A DNA stretch of 64,000 nucleotides, taken from contig NZ_BLJU01000001.1 of assembly GCF_009932725.1 (NCBI RefSeq), positions 186,001 through 250,000 of the forward strand. Reading direction: 5' to 3'. The notes under the pieces are model-generated. The model saw only the letters and a list, made by a program, of their open reading frames with translations, was not told where the DNA came from and did no database searches. The stretch is from Pseudomonas yangonensis (GTDB lineage: Bacteria > Pseudomonadota > Gammaproteobacteria > Pseudomonadales > Pseudomonadaceae). The position numbers and the translations under genes were made by a program. Shown here one piece after another: positions 36,317-46,566 of this stretch. Within the stretch, counting starts at the first letter, position 1. Each line of letters starts with the position of its first letter.

Positions 36317-37465
36317 ATGTGGTTCGTTCGACTGGATCGTTTCTGCCTGTCTGCAACATTAATCCTCGCACTTGCTGCTGAGGCGGCCGACGCGCCGCCC
36401 ACGGTGGTGACGGTCGAGCAGGTCAGGGTCGGCGAGTTGCCCATCGTCCTGGAATATCCCGGGCGAACCGCCGGTTATCGGGAAGTGCAGGTCAGGGCTC
36501 AGGTCGGCGGCATCCTGCAGGAGCGCACCTATCAGGAAGGCAGCCGGGTGCAGAAGGACCAGGTGCTGTTTCGCATCGACCCGCGACCCTACGAAGCCGC
36601 CCTGGCGCGCGCCAAGGGCGCGCTGGCGCAGGAGCAGGCGCGGTTCCGGCAGACCGACCGCGATCTCAAGCGCATCCGCGAACTGCAGAAGAAGGGCTTC
36701 GCCAGTGAGAGCGAACTGGACAACGCCATCTCCAACTTCGAGCAGAGCAAGGCCAATATCGAGGCGGCCCAGGCCGAGGTGCAGTCGCGCCAGATCGACT
36801 TGGATTACACCACGGTGAAGGCGCCGATCACCGGCATCACCAGCAAGGAAAGTGTTTCCGAAGGCAGCCTGATCGTCGCCGGCGACCCGAGCGCCAGTCT
36901 GCTGACGCAGATCACCCAGCTCGACCCGATCTTCGTCAATTTCGCTTACCCGGACGCCGAGGCCGAGCGCCTGCGTCGTGAGCTGTCCGAAGGCAGTCTG
37001 GTGCCGCCGGCCAGCGGCAAGCTGAGTGTGGAGGTGCATTTCGGTGATGGCTCGGCCTACCCGACGGCGGGCGAGGTGGACTTCACCGACAGCCTGATCG
37101 ACCGCGGCACCGGCACCGTCAGCGCCAGGGGCGTGGTGCCCAACCCGGAGCAGAAACTGCTACCGGGGCAGTTCGTCCGGGTGAAGGTCAAGGGCCTGAC
37201 CCGCCCCAATGCCATAACCGTGCCGGAGCGCGCCGTCGCCCAAGGGCCGCGCGGCACTTTCGTCTACGTCGTCGACGATCAGGGCATCGCGCGCATGCGC
37301 CAGGTCGCCACGGGCGATACATCGGGCGGGCGCTGGCTGCTTCTGTCTGGGGTCAGCGATGGCGAGCGGGTGATAGTCGATGGGCTGGCCAAGGTGCGGC
37401 CGGACGGCCCGGTCAAGGTCGAGGAGGCGAAGGCAGCCACGCCCGCCAGCCCGGCGCAGGAGTAA
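36317..37465 (+). CDS. RND efflux periplasmic adaptor (MexA/TtgA-like)
   Basis: The product (382 aa) is a membrane fusion protein that links an RND pump to an outer-membrane channel. It has a signal sequence ([18 protein letters not shown]), lipoyl halves around [20 protein letters not shown] and [13 protein letters not shown], an alpha-hairpin between them, and beta-barrel and membrane-proximal domains ([14 protein letters not shown]). No lipobox cysteine is seen, unlike MexA, so it may be soluble or signal-anchored. The ATG at 36317 has AGGAGAGGG before it. It lies six bases before the pump gene and is divergent from the TetR gene that probably controls it. Confidence 0.92.
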   Translation: MWFVRLDRFCLSATLILALAAEAADAPPTVVTVEQVRVGELPIVLEYPGRTAGYREVQVRAQVGGILQERTYQEGSRVQKDQVLFRIDPRPYEAALARAKGALAQEQARFRQTDRDLKRIRELQKKGFASESELDNAISNFEQSKANIEAAQAEVQSRQIDLDYTTVKAPITGITSKESVSEGSLIVAGDPSASLLTQITQLDPIFVNFAYPDAEAERLRRELSEGSLVPPASGKLSVEVHFGDGSAYPTAGEVDFTDSLIDRGTGTVSARGVVPNPEQKLLPGQFVRVKVKGLTRPNAITVPERAVAQGPRGTFVYVVDDQGIARMRQVATGDTSGGRWLLLSGVSDGERVIVDGLAKVRPDGPVKVEEAKAATPASPAQE

Positions 37466-37470
37466 AGGCC

Positions 37471-40400
37471 ATGATCTCGCGCTTCTTCATCGACCGCCCG
37501 GTGTTTGCCACCGTCATTTCCATCGTTGTCGTGCTCGCCGGCCTGGCCGCGATGCGCGCGTTGCCCATCGCCCAGTACCCGGAAATCCTCCCGCCGCAGG
37601 TGTCGGTCAGCGCCGCTTACCCCGGCGCCAGCTCGCAGGTCATCGCCGAAACCGTGGCGGCGCCGCTGGAGCAGGAAATCAACGGCGTCGAGAACATGAT
37701 CTACCAGCTGTCCAACTCCTCCAGCAGTGGGGCGATGAGTCTGACGGTGTACTTCGAGGTTGGCACCGATCCGGATCAGGCCACCATCAACGTCAACAAC
37801 AAGGTGCAGGCCGCGCTGGCCAAGTTGCCGGAAGAGGTGCGCCGCCAGGGCGTTAAGGTGGAGAAGAAGTCTTCCGACATTCTTCAGGTGATTACCCTGT
37901 ATTCGCCGGATAATTCGCGTGACCCGATCTTCATCAGCAACTATGCGCTGATCAATGTCATCGACGAGCTCAAGCGCCTCAAGGGTGTGGGCGATGCCAG
38001 CCAGTTCGGTTCCAAGGACTACTCCATGCGCATCTGGCTGCGCCCGGACAAGCTGGCGCAGTACAACCTCACCCCCACCGACGTGGTCAATGCCATTCGC
38101 GAACAGAACTCGCAGTTCGCGGCCGGCAGCTTCGGCCAGCAGCCGCTCAAGGAACCGCAGGACTTCACCTACACGGTCACCACCCAGGGCCGCTTCACCG
38201 ACCCCCGGGAGTTCGAGAGCGTCATCCTGCGTACCGACGACACCGGCGCCAGCCTGCTGCTCAAGGAGGTGGCGCGGGTCGAACTGGGCGCGCAGGACTA
38301 CTCGCTGGTCACGACGCTGAACGGCCAACAGAACGCCGCCTTCGGCATCTACCTGCAGCCCGGCGCCAATGCGCTGGACACCGCCGAAGCGGTCGAACGC
38401 ACCATGCAGCGCCTGAGCAAGCGCTTCCCCGAAGGCATCGCCTACAAGATCCCCTACGACACCACCAAATTCGTCCAGGTCTCCATCGAGGAGGTGATTC
38501 ATACCTTCTTCGAGGCGCTGGTACTGGTGGTGCTGGTGGTGTTCATCTTCCTGCAGAACTGGCGCGCCACCCTGATCCCGGTGTTGGCGATTCCGGTGTC
38601 GCTGGTCGGCACTTTTGCCGGCATGTACCTGCTGGGTTTTTCCATCAATCTGCTGACCCTGTTCGGCATGGTGCTGGCCATCGGCATCGTGGTGGATGAT
38701 GCCATCGTGGTAATCGAGAACGTCGAGCGGGTGATGCGTACCCAGGGGCTGAATGCGCGAGAGGCCTCGATCAAGGCCATGGAGGAGGTCACCGGGCCGA
38801 TCATCGCCATCGTCCTGGTGCTCTGCGCGGTGTTCGTGCCGGTGGGCTTTCTCGGCGGCCTGGCGGGGCAGATGTACAAGCAGTTCGCGATCACCATCGC
38901 CGTTTCGGTGGTAATTTCCGGAATCGTCGCCCTGACTCTTTCTCCTGCGCTCTGCGCGCTATTGCTCAAGCCCGGACACCACGAGCCGGCAGCACCGTTT
39001 CGCGCGTTCAACCGCTTCTTCGACAAGGCCACCGAGGGGTACGGTGCCGGCGTGCGCTTCTTCCTCAAGCGCTCCGTGATCGGCCTGCTGCTGTTCGGCG
39101 GGATGATCGCGCTGATCATGCTGCTGTTCGCGCGGGTGCCGGGCTCGCTGGTGCCAGACGAGGATCAGGGCTACGTGATCAACGCCTACTACCTGCCGCC
39201 GGCCGCTTCGCTCAATCGTACCGAGGCGTTGAGCGGCGCGGTGACCCAGCAGTTGATGGAGCACCCGGCGGTGCAGGACGTGGTGACCTTCGCCGGTTTC
39301 GACGTGCTCACCTTCGGCGTACGCAGCAACGCCGGGGTATCCTTCGTGCCGCTCAAGGACTGGAGCGAGCGCACCACGGACGAACTCGATGCGCGCAACC
39401 TGACGCGCGAATTCATGGGCATGGGCGCGGCACAGAAGGACGGCCTGGTGCTGTCGTTCAACCCGCCGCCGATCACCGGCATGAGCACCACCGGTGGCTT
39501 CGAGTCGTACATTCAGGACCGCTCCGGTGGCAGCGTCGAGCAGCTCGGCGAGAAGGTGCAGGCCTTCGTCGAGGCGGCCAGCAAGCGTCCCGAGCTGGCC
39601 GGCGTGCAGAGCACCTTCAGCGCCAACGTGCCGCAGTACTATATCGACCTGGACCGCACCAAGACCCGGGCGCTGGGCGTCAGTGTCAGCGACGTGTTCA
39701 CTGCGATGCAGGCGACCTTCGGCAGTTACTACGTCAACGATTTCACCCTCTACGGGCGCACCTGGCAGGTCAGTTTGCAGTCCGAATCGGAGTTCCGCCG
39801 CAAGCCGGAAGATCTCGGCCAGGTCTACGTGCGCTCCAGCAGCGGAGATCTGGTACCGCTGTCGACCCTGCTGCGGGTGCGGCGCATTCTCGGCCCTGAC
39901 TCCTACGACCGCTTCAATGTCTATCCGTCGGCCAAGGTGTTGGGCGGCCCTGCGCCAGGCTACAGCTCCGGCCAGGCGTTGGCGGCCATGCAGCAAGTCG
40001 CCGACGAGGTGCTCGGCGAGGACTACAGCCTGGGCTGGATCGGCTCGGCCTATCAGGAGCTGGCGACTCAGGGCTCGGGCGCCCAGGCCTTCGTCTTTGG
40101 TCTGATCCTGGTGTTTCTGATCCTGGCTGCGCAGTACGAGCGCTGGACGCTGCCGCTGGCCGTGGTCACTGCCGTACCCTTCGCCGTATTCGGAGCGATT
40201 CTTGCGGTGTGGCTGCGGGGTATCCAGAACGATGTGTACTTCCAGGTCGGCCTGGTCACCCTGATCGGGCTGGCGGCGAAGAACGCCATTCTCATCGTCG
40301 AGTTCGCGGTGCTGCTGCGCGCCGAGGGCAAGGGTATCTTCGATGCGGCGCTGGAGGCGGCCAAGCTGCGTTTCCGCCCCATCGTGATGACCTCGCTGGC

Positions 40401-40605
40401 CTTCATTCTCGGCTGCGTACCGCTGGCCATCAGCACTGGTGCCGGTTCGGCCAGCCGCCACTCCATCGGTACCGGGGTGATCGGCGGCATGCTCGCAGCC
40501 ACGCTGCTGGCCACCTTCCTCATCCCGATGTTCTATCTTTTGGTCGAGTCGGCGGCCCAGCGTGTAAGCCGACGCGGCAAGGCCAGGCAGGCAGAACCTC
40601 ATTGA
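37471..40605 (+). CDS. RND multidrug efflux pump, AcrB/MexB superfamily
   Basis: The product (1044 aa) is a twelve-helix proton-driven pump. It begins [20 protein letters not shown], contains the pore region [17 protein letters not shown], the proton-relay aspartates in [21 protein letters not shown] and the late motif [19 protein letters not shown]. Length fits the hydrophobe/amphiphile efflux family. The sequence is visibly different from MexB in its first 200 residues and closer in feel to MexF-like pumps. No outer-membrane channel gene follows: the next gene is a separate MFS exporter, so the pump must borrow an OprM- or OprN-like channel. Confidence 0.94.
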   Translation: MISRFFIDRPVFATVISIVVVLAGLAAMRALPIAQYPEILPPQVSVSAAYPGASSQVIAETVAAPLEQEINGVENMIYQLSNSSSSGAMSLTVYFEVGTDPDQATINVNNKVQAALAKLPEEVRRQGVKVEKKSSDILQVITLYSPDNSRDPIFISNYALINVIDELKRLKGVGDASQFGSKDYSMRIWLRPDKLAQYNLTPTDVVNAIREQNSQFAAGSFGQQPLKEPQDFTYTVTTQGRFTDPREFESVILRTDDTGASLLLKEVARVELGAQDYSLVTTLNGQQNAAFGIYLQPGANALDTAEAVERTMQRLSKRFPEGIAYKIPYDTTKFVQVSIEEVIHTFFEALVLVVLVVFIFLQNWRATLIPVLAIPVSLVGTFAGMYLLGFSINLLTLFGMVLAIGIVVDDAIVVIENVERVMRTQGLNAREASIKAMEEVTGPIIAIVLVLCAVFVPVGFLGGLAGQMYKQFAITIAVSVVISGIVALTLSPALCALLLKPGHHEPAAPFRAFNRFFDKATEGYGAGVRFFLKRSVIGLLLFGGMIALIMLLFARVPGSLVPDEDQGYVINAYYLPPAASLNRTEALSGAVTQQLMEHPAVQDVVTFAGFDVLTFGVRSNAGVSFVPLKDWSERTTDELDARNLTREFMGMGAAQKDGLVLSFNPPPITGMSTTGGFESYIQDRSGGSVEQLGEKVQAFVEAASKRPELAGVQSTFSANVPQYYIDLDRTKTRALGVSVSDVFTAMQATFGSYYVNDFTLYGRTWQVSLQSESEFRRKPEDLGQVYVRSSSGDLVPLSTLLRVRRILGPDSYDRFNVYPSAKVLGGPAPGYSSGQALAAMQQVADEVLGEDYSLGWIGSAYQELATQGSGAQAFVFGLILVFLILAAQYERWTLPLAVVTAVPFAVFGAILAVWLRGIQNDVYFQVGLVTLIGLAAKNAILIVEFAVLLRAEGKGIFDAALEAAKLRFRPIVMTSLAFILGCVPLAISTGAGSASRHSIGTGVIGGMLAATLLATFLIPMFYLLVESAAQRVSRRGKARQAEPH

Positions 40606-40664
40606 GCTACGCTGGCCGTCGTTCGGCGGCCGGCGCTTTCACAAGCGGCCTGGTCGGTGAGATG

Positions 40665-40678
40665 ATTAGCCGGCTAAT
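40665..40678. promoter_or_regulatory. Palindrome ATTAGCCGGCTAAT before the MFS exporter
   Basis: A perfect 14-bp palindrome 17 bases before the Bcr/CflA start. Its TTAGC-N2-GCTAA core recurs before the AEC transporter at 62521. It looks like an operator (MarR-type or similar), but no regulator gene is adjacent. Confidence 0.45.
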
Positions 40679-40695
40679 AAAAGTCCGGATTATTC

Positions 40696-41865
40696 ATGAA
40701 CCTGCGAACCCTTCTGATTCTGGGCGCTTTGAGTGCCTTCGGCCCTTTGGCCATCGATTTCTACCTACCGAGTTTCCCCACCCTGGCCCAGCAGTTCGGC
40801 ACCGATGTCGAGCATATCCAGCTGTCGCTGGCAGCCTATTTCGTCGGTATTGCCATCGGCCAGTTGTTCTACGGGCCGCTGGCGGATCGTTTCGGCCGCC
40901 GCGTGCCGCTGCTGGTCGGGGTGGCCCTGTTCACCCTGGCCTCGCTGGCCTGCGCCCTGGCACCTAGCCTGGAATGGCTGGTGGCCGCTCGCTTCGTGCA
41001 GGCCCTCGGCGGTTGCGCCGGAATGGTCATCACCCGCGCCGTGGTGCGCGATCTGTGCGACCCGCTGGCCTCGGCCAAGGTGTTTTCGCAACTGGTGCTG
41101 GTGATGGGGCTGGCGCCGATCCTCGCGCCTCTGGGGGGCGGACTGCTGTTGAATACCCTGGGCTGGCCGTCGATTTTCCACAGCCTGGCGATCTTTGCCG
41201 GGCTGTGCCTGCTGGCCGTGCTGCTGTGGTTGCCGGAGACGCGTCCGCAACACCTGCAACCGGCGCCGCTGAGCGGTGCCTTCGGTCAGTACCGCGCGCT
41301 GCTGGGTAACGCGCCGTTCATGGGCTACAGCCTGGCCGGTGGTGTGGCCATGGCCGGGATGTTCGCCTATATCGCCGGCTCGCCCTTCGTCTTCATCGAG
41401 CTGTATGGTGTGCCGGCCGAGCACTATGGCTGGTTGTTCGGCAGTAATGCCGCGGGTTTCGTGATCATGGCGCAGGTCAACGCGCGGCTGGTGCGTAGCG
41501 GCGGCCCGGCGCGGTGGCTGCGGCGCATGGTGCTGGTGTACCTGGCCAGCGGCCTGTGCCTGCTGGCGCTGGCGTTGTGGCAACCGGCGCAGCTGTGGCC
41601 CCTGCTGATTCCGCTGTTCATTTGCGTGGCCAGTCTTGGTTGCGTATTGCCCAATGCCACGGCCTGTGCCATGGCCGGGCAGGGCCGCCATGCCGGCAGT
41701 GCTTCCGGGCTGCTGGGCAGCATGCAATTCAGCGTGGCGGCCAGCGCTTCGGCGCTGGTGGCCTTCCTGCACGATGGTTCGGCCATGCCCATGGCGCTGG
41801 TAATCACCCTGTGCGGCGCGGCTGCCTGTGGTTTTGCCTGGTGGAGCAGGCGCTTCGTGGTCTGA
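40696..41865 (+). CDS. Bcr/CflA-family MFS multidrug exporter
   Basis: The product (389 aa) has twelve predicted membrane segments and the family's marks: LILGALSAFGPLAIDFYLPS at the start, QLFYGPLADRFGRR between helices 2 and 3, and RFVQALGGCAGMVITRAVVRD with the drug/proton antiporter motif region. It resembles bicyclomycin-resistance proteins; actual substrates are unknown. It follows the RND pump by 90 bases but has its own promoter region with a palindrome, and ribosome site is weak. Confidence 0.91.
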   Translation: MNLRTLLILGALSAFGPLAIDFYLPSFPTLAQQFGTDVEHIQLSLAAYFVGIAIGQLFYGPLADRFGRRVPLLVGVALFTLASLACALAPSLEWLVAARFVQALGGCAGMVITRAVVRDLCDPLASAKVFSQLVLVMGLAPILAPLGGGLLLNTLGWPSIFHSLAIFAGLCLLAVLLWLPETRPQHLQPAPLSGAFGQYRALLGNAPFMGYSLAGGVAMAGMFAYIAGSPFVFIELYGVPAEHYGWLFGSNAAGFVIMAQVNARLVRSGGPARWLRRMVLVYLASGLCLLALALWQPAQLWPLLIPLFICVASLGCVLPNATACAMAGQGRHAGSASGLLGSMQFSVAASASALVAFLHDGSAMPMALVITLCGAAACGFAWWSRRFVV

Positions 41866-41874
41866 TCCGGCGCG

Positions 41875-42735
41875 TTACAGACGAGCCGCCTTGAAGGTGT
41901 CGCAACGCCCCGGCTGGCCGCTTTCGAAACCAGTGCTGAACCAGCGCACGCGCTGTTGTGAGGTGCCGTGAGTGAAGGCATCCGGCACCACCTGACCGCG
42001 CGCCTGCTTTTGCAGGCGATCATCGCCGATGGCGCTGGCGGCATTCAGCGCCTCTTCCAGATCGCCCGCCTCCAGCCAGTCATGTCGTCTTTGCGCGTGA
42101 TGCGCCCAGACCCCGGCCAGGCAGTCGGCCTGCAGTTCCTGACGTACCAGCAGGCCACCATCGCCCTCGACGCGTTCGCCGCGCTGTCGCGCCGCGTTGA
42201 CCTTGGCCGACACGCCCAGCAGGGTCTGCACGTGATGGCCGACCTCATGGGCGATCACGTAGGCCTGGGCGAAGTCGCCGGCAGCGGAGAAGCGCTGTTC
42301 CATCTCGCGGAAGAAGGCCATGTCCAGATAAACGCGCTGGTCGCCAGGGCAGTAGAAGGGGCCGACCGCCGAGCTGGCGAAACCGCAGGCCGAATTGACG
42401 CCGCCGGAGAACAGCACCAGTTGCGGGTCGCGATACTGCTGGCCAGCCTGCTGGAACAGCTCGCGCCAGGTGTCTTCGGTGTCACCGAGAATGGCGCGGA
42501 CGAACTCGCTCTGTTGGTCGTTGGCCGGCGCTGCGTTTTGCGTCTGGGCAACTTGCGGTTGAGTCGCCTGGCCGGCGATCTGGCCGAGGATCTGCAGCGG
42601 GTCCTGCCCGGTCAGCAGGCCGAAGATGACGATCAGCGCCACGCCGCCCAGGCTCAGCCCGCCGCCCAGACGCCTGCCGGAACGGCCGCGCGCGTCCACC
42701 ACATTGTCACTGCGTCTGCCGCGTTGCCAGCGCAT
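41875..42735 (-). CDS. Neutral zinc metallopeptidase, YpfJ family
   Basis: The product (286 aa) begins MRWQRGRRSDNVVDARG, then has one membrane anchor (GGVALIVIFGLLTG), a Gln/Ala linker and the catalytic region with IAHEVGHHVQTLLG (HExxH) and the downstream ADCLAGVWAHHA that supplies the third ligand. PFYCPGDQRVYLD and CGFASSAVG are family marks. It is an inner-membrane protein with the enzyme in the periplasm; its substrate is unknown. The open frame continues upstream by 130 codons, but the ATG at 42735 has CGGGAG before it and gives family length. Confidence 0.9.
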   Translation of the reverse strand: MRWQRGRRSDNVVDARGRSGRRLGGGLSLGGVALIVIFGLLTGQDPLQILGQIAGQATQPQVAQTQNAAPANDQQSEFVRAILGDTEDTWRELFQQAGQQYRDPQLVLFSGGVNSACGFASSAVGPFYCPGDQRVYLDMAFFREMEQRFSAAGDFAQAYVIAHEVGHHVQTLLGVSAKVNAARQRGERVEGDGGLLVRQELQADCLAGVWAHHAQRRHDWLEAGDLEEALNAASAIGDDRLQKQARGQVVPDAFTHGTSQQRVRWFSTGFESGQPGRCDTFKAARL

Positions 42736-42785
42736 GGCTGCACTCCCGGGTTGCTGATCGCTGCAGTGTAGCCGTCGACGCCGAC

Positions 42786-43220
42786 TCAGTTGGCCGGGTA
42801 GTCGCTGAGCAGCTGATCCTGGCGATCCCGATCCAGACCGATGACCTGATAGGCGTCGACACGGTCGCCATATTCCATGCCCGGCGAACCCATGGGCATG
42901 CCGGGTACGGCGACGCCGATCAGGTCCGGGCGTTCGCGCAGCTTGAGAATGTCCGCTGCCGGTACATGCCCTTCGACGAACTTGCCGTCGATCACGCCGG
43001 TGTGACAGGAGGCCAGGCGCGGCGGCACACCAAGCTTCTGCTTGACGGCGCTCATATCCGCTTCGACATGGTCGTTGACGGTGAAGCCGTTGTCCTGCAG
43101 ATGGCTGATCCAGGCCTTGCAGCAGCCACAATTGGCATCGCGGTGCACATCGATGGTCAGTGGCTCGCTGGCGTGGGCCAGGCCGGTGACGAGAAAGAGG
43201 GCGAGCAGGGAACGACGCAT
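42786..43220 (-). CDS. DUF411 exported metal-binding protein
   Basis: The product (144 aa) has a signal peptide (MRRSLLALFLVTGLAHAS) and the DUF411 domain with DANCGCCKAWISHLQDNGF, LASCHTGVIDG and VEGHVPAADI, ending with GVAVPGMPMGSPGME. The CxCC cluster, the CHT motif and the methionines suggest copper or another soft metal, and members are often found near copper genes; here the copA-copZ locus is about 7 kb away. It lies 50 bases upstream of the peptidase on the same strand and may share a transcript with it. Confidence 0.88.
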   Translation of the reverse strand: MRRSLLALFLVTGLAHASEPLTIDVHRDANCGCCKAWISHLQDNGFTVNDHVEADMSAVKQKLGVPPRLASCHTGVIDGKFVEGHVPAADILKLRERPDLIGVAVPGMPMGSPGMEYGDRVDAYQVIGLDRDRQDQLLSDYPAN

Positions 43221-43345
43221 GGCAAGGCTCCAGATTAACCAGCGCCCAGCATAGCGCCGCTGCAGGCCCTGCCCAAGTGCTTGCGACTATGCGTCGCGAC
43301 AGGCGGCGCCTATGCTGCAGGAGTGGTCATGACCAGGAGCCCCTG

Positions 43346-43729
43346 ATGCTGTTCGCTCGAATCGTCCTGCTGATCCAGATTGCAGCCCTTGGCGTGCTGG
43401 GGCTGGCCTACGTCATCCGGCCCGAGGAGATGGCCAGTTTCAGCGGTGCGCTGCTGATGGGCAATGCCGCAGTGACCGAGGTGCGCGCCTACTATGGTGG
43501 GCTGCAGCTGGGGCTGGCGGCCTATCTGGCGATGGCGCTGCTGCGCCTGGACTTGCTGCGCCCGGCGCTGATCCTGCTGGTGCTGCTGTACAGCGTACTG
43601 GCGTTGGCGCGCCTCGCCGGGTTGTGGCTGGACGGTGGCACGCAACAGACCTTCAACCTCTACGCGCTGCTGCTCGAAGCCGTTTCAGCCGCTTTGGCCT
43701 GGTGGGCGCTGCGCGGCATGTCACGCTGA
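43346..43729 (+). CDS. Small membrane protein, DUF4345-like
   Basis: The product (127 aa) has four predicted membrane helices (ARIVLLIQIAALGVLGLAYV, YYGGLQLGLAAYLAMALL, ALILLVLLYSVLALARLAGL, LLEAVSAALAWWAL) and the family-like segment EVRAYYGGLQLGL. Such proteins have no known function. The ATG at 43346 follows AGGAGC and is chosen over a start 23 codons upstream. A REP element follows directly. Confidence 0.8.
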   Translation: MLFARIVLLIQIAALGVLGLAYVIRPEEMASFSGALLMGNAAVTEVRAYYGGLQLGLAAYLAMALLRLDLLRPALILLVLLYSVLALARLAGLWLDGGTQQTFNLYALLLEAVSAALAWWALRGMSR

Positions 43730-43732
43730 GCC

Positions 43733-43783
43733 GTAGCCCGGATGCGATCCGGCAGGCAAATCTCGGATTGCATCCAGGCGGCG
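43733..43783. repeat. GTAGCCCGGATG REP palindrome, copy 2
   Basis: GTAGCCCGGATGCGATCCGG and, 20 bases on, GGATTGCATCCAGGC form a decayed copy of the REP type seen at 31933. It fills the gap between the convergent DUF4345-like gene and trmA. Confidence 0.7.
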
Positions 43784-43789
43784 AGGGGC

Positions 43790-44878
43790 TCAGCGCCGTT
43801 CCAGCAACACACCCGCTTCCATGTGGTGGGTGTAGGGGAACTGGTCGAACAGCGCGCTGCGCGTAACCTTGTGCGTATCGTTGAGCTGGGCGATGTTGGC
43901 GGCCAGGGTTTCCGGGTTGCAGGAGATGTACAGGATGCGCTCGAAACGGCGAGTCAGCTCGCAGGTGTCCGGGTCCATGCCCGCACGGGGCGGGTCGACA
44001 AAGACGCTGCCGAAGTCGTAGCTCTTCAGGTCGATGCCGGCCAGGCGGCGGAACGGGCGCACCTCGTTCAGCGCCTGGGTCAGCTCCTCGGCGGACAGGC
44101 GCACCAGCTCGACATTGTCCACACCGTTGTCAGCCAGGTTGGCCAGGGCGGCGTTCACCGAGGTCTTGCTGATCTCGGTGGCCAGCACGCGGCGCACGCG
44201 GGTGGCCAGCGGCAGGGTGAAGTTGCCATTGCCGCAGTACAGTTCCAGCAGGTCGTCGTCGCGCTGGCCGAGTACGTCATGGGCCCAGCCGAGCATCTTC
44301 TCGCACACCCGGCCGTTGGGCTGGGTGAAGGCGCCTTCCGGTTGGCGATAGCGGAATGTGCGTCCGGCCACGTTCAATTCCTCTTCCACGTAATCGCGGC
44401 CGATCACCAGGCGCTGGCCACGGGAGCGGCCGACCAGGCTGACGTTCAACTCGGCGGCCAGTTTCTCCGCCTCGGCCTGCCAGGCGTCGTCCAGCGGGCG
44501 ATGGTAGGCCAGGGTGATCAGCGCGTCGCCGGCCAGGGTGGTGAGAAACTCCACCTGGAACAGCTTGAACGACAGCGTTTCGCTGGCTTGCCAGGCAGCG
44601 CGCAGGCGCGGCATCAGTTCGTTGATGCGCAGGCTGGCGATGGGGAAGTCGTCGAGCAGGATCGGCGTGTGCTTGTCGCCCGGGGCGAACATGGCGTAGT
44701 GGCGTTGGCCGTCTTCACGCCACAGGCGGAACTCGGCGCGCATGCGGTAGTGCTCGCGCGGCGAGTCGAACACCTCAGGCTCGGCGGCGCCGAAGGGCGC
44801 CAGCAGTTCGACCAGGCGGGCCTTCTTCTCGGCGAGTTGGGCGTCGTAGGTGGCGGGGTCGAATGCGGGGCGGCTCAT
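43790..44878 (-). CDS. trmA: tRNA (uracil-5-)-methyltransferase TrmA
   Basis: The enzyme (362 aa) makes ribothymidine-54 in tRNA using S-adenosylmethionine. It shows [48 protein letters not shown] (SAM site), [14 protein letters not shown] and the nucleophile cysteine in [13 protein letters not shown]. No iron-sulfur cysteines precede the domain, which separates it from RlmC and RlmD. Length is normal. It lies between a REP element and a second repeat type and appears to stand alone. Confidence 0.96.
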   Translation of the reverse strand: MSRPAFDPATYDAQLAEKKARLVELLAPFGAAEPEVFDSPREHYRMRAEFRLWREDGQRHYAMFAPGDKHTPILLDDFPIASLRINELMPRLRAAWQASETLSFKLFQVEFLTTLAGDALITLAYHRPLDDAWQAEAEKLAAELNVSLVGRSRGQRLVIGRDYVEEELNVAGRTFRYRQPEGAFTQPNGRVCEKMLGWAHDVLGQRDDDLLELYCGNGNFTLPLATRVRRVLATEISKTSVNAALANLADNGVDNVELVRLSAEELTQALNEVRPFRRLAGIDLKSYDFGSVFVDPPRAGMDPDTCELTRRFERILYISCNPETLAANIAQLNDTHKVTRSALFDQFPYTHHMEAGVLLERR

Positions 44879-44963
44879 CGGTCACTCATGGGCAGGTAAA
44901 CGGGGCGCCATTGTAGCGGAGGCGGTGGCTGCGTGCCTTGGGTTACTCGTCAGCGCTGCGCCG

Positions 44964-45053
44964 TGGGTGGATGAGGCTTTTCCATCCATCGTTTGTGTGG
45001 CCGGAGAGAAGGTATCGGTGGACATGAAAAGCGATGTCCACCCTACCCCTGTT
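44964..45053. repeat. Double-hairpin repeat of the GGTGGAT/ATCCACC type, copy 1
   Basis: Two hairpins in a row: GGGTGGATGAGG...CCATCCATC, then GGTGGACAT-GAAAAGCG-ATGTCCACC ending in CTACCCC. The same two-hairpin plan recurs at 52689-52763. It lies between trmA and the NCS2 permease gene. Confidence 0.65.
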
Positions 45054-45074
45054 GCCGCCTACCTTGTGCGCTGA

Positions 45075-46367
45075 TCAGGCGAAGTAGGCCAGCTTGACGA
45101 TGAACAGGGCGGAGAGCACCCACATCGCGGCATTCAGTTCCCGGGCACGACCGGACAGCAGCTTGATGCCGGTCCAGGCGATGAAGCCGAAGGCGATGCC
45201 GTTGGCGATGGAGAAGGTCAGCGGCATGGCCAGGGCGGCGACCACCACCGGGGCGGCGACGGTCAGGTCGTCCCAGTCGATCTGCGCCAGGCTGCTCATC
45301 ATCAACACCGCGACGAACAGCAGCGCCGGAGCGGTGGCGTAGGCCGGCACCGAGCCGGCCAGCGGCGCGAAGAACAGGCTGAGCAGAAACAGCGCGGCGA
45401 CCACGCAGGCGGTCAGGCCGGTACGCCCGCCGGCGCTGATGCCGGCCGCCGATTCGATGTAGCTGGTGGTGGTGCTGGTGCCCAGCGCGGCGCCGGCCAT
45501 GGTCGCGGTGCTGTCGGCCAGCAGGGCGCGGCCCAGACGTGGCATCTTGCCGTCCTTGTCCAGCAGGTCGGCCTTCTGCGCGACGCCCACCAGGGTGCCG
45601 GAAGTGTCGAACAGGTCGACGAAGAGGAAGGCGAAGATCACGCTGACCAGTCCGATATCCAGCGCGCCGGCGATATCCAGTTGCAGCAGGGTCGGCATCA
45701 GCGACGGCGGCATGGAGATCACGCCCGGCAGCTCGGACAGGCCGAGCGCGATGGACAGGCCGGTGACCAGCAGGATGCCGATCATCACCGCGCCGGTGAC
45801 CTTGCGATAGGCCAGCGCGGCGATGACGAAGAAGCCCAGGCAGGCCAGCAGTGCGCCGCCCTGGCTCATGTCGCCCAGGCCGACCAGGGTAGCCGGATGA
45901 TCGACCACGATGCCGGCGTTCTTCAGCGCGATGATCGCCAGGAACAGGCCGATACCCGCGGCGATACCGGCGCGCAGAGCCAGGGGAATGCTGTTGATGA
46001 TCCACTCGCGGATCTTGAAGATCGACAGCAGGAAGAAGATCGCGCCGGAGAGGAACACCGCGCCCAGGGCGGTCTGCCAGCTGTAGCCCATGGTCATGAC
46101 CACGGTGTAGGTGAAGAAGGCGTTGAGGCCCATGCCCGGCGCCAGGGCGATCGGGTAGTTGGCCAACAGACCCATCACCAGCGAGCCGATGGCGGCGGCC
46201 AGGCAGGTGGCGACGAATACCGCACCATGGTCCATGCCGGTCTCGGCCAGCATGTTGGGGTTGACGAAAAGGATGTAGGCCATGGTCAGGAAGGTGGTGA
46301 TCCCGGCCAGTACCTCGGTGCGCACCGTAGTGTTGTGGGCTTTGAGTTGGAACAGTCTTTCCAGCAT
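45075..46367 (-). CDS. NCS2-family purine permease (AzgA/PbuG-like)
   Basis: The product (430 aa) has about twelve to fourteen membrane segments. It shows LAGITTFLTMAYILFVNPNM, ALAPGMGLNAFFTYTVV, FVDLFDTSGTLVGVAQKA and GTSTTTSYIESAAGISAGGR, which are the marks of the AzgA-like branch that imports adenine, guanine or hypoxanthine with protons, rather than xanthine/uracil carriers. The ATG at 46367 has GGGGAG upstream; the frame extends 31 codons further without family character. The 199-base gap to the DJ-1 gene shows no purine riboswitch that I can recognise. Confidence 0.93.
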   Translation of the reverse strand: MLERLFQLKAHNTTVRTEVLAGITTFLTMAYILFVNPNMLAETGMDHGAVFVATCLAAAIGSLVMGLLANYPIALAPGMGLNAFFTYTVVMTMGYSWQTALGAVFLSGAIFFLLSIFKIREWIINSIPLALRAGIAAGIGLFLAIIALKNAGIVVDHPATLVGLGDMSQGGALLACLGFFVIAALAYRKVTGAVMIGILLVTGLSIALGLSELPGVISMPPSLMPTLLQLDIAGALDIGLVSVIFAFLFVDLFDTSGTLVGVAQKADLLDKDGKMPRLGRALLADSTATMAGAALGTSTTTSYIESAAGISAGGRTGLTACVVAALFLLSLFFAPLAGSVPAYATAPALLFVAVLMMSSLAQIDWDDLTVAAPVVVAALAMPLTFSIANGIAFGFIAWTGIKLLSGRARELNAAMWVLSALFIVKLAYFA

Positions 46368-46566
46368 GGTGGCTCCCCGAGGCGCGAGCGCGCCGAAATT
46401 GGTCTGCAGAAAGCAAAGCACATTCGTCCGTACGGGCCGGAAAATTGCTCGATCGTGCAAAAGCCGCGCATCATACCAGCAAGGTTTTGCCGGGTGAATT
46501 TATGGTCTTTTCGGCCTTTTCATGACCGGGCGGACAGTTTCGCTTTATGCCTGGAGGAGTTGAAAG

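Noticed and set aside
42736..43131. N-terminal extension of the zinc metallopeptidase by 132 codons
   Set aside because: It overlaps the DUF411 gene in another frame and reads as Arg/Gly/Ser-rich noise; the ATG at 42735 has a ribosome site and gives family length.
46368..46566. Purine riboswitch before the NCS2 permease gene
   Set aside because: I looked for the three-way-junction motifs of purine aptamers and did not find them in the 199-base upstream region.
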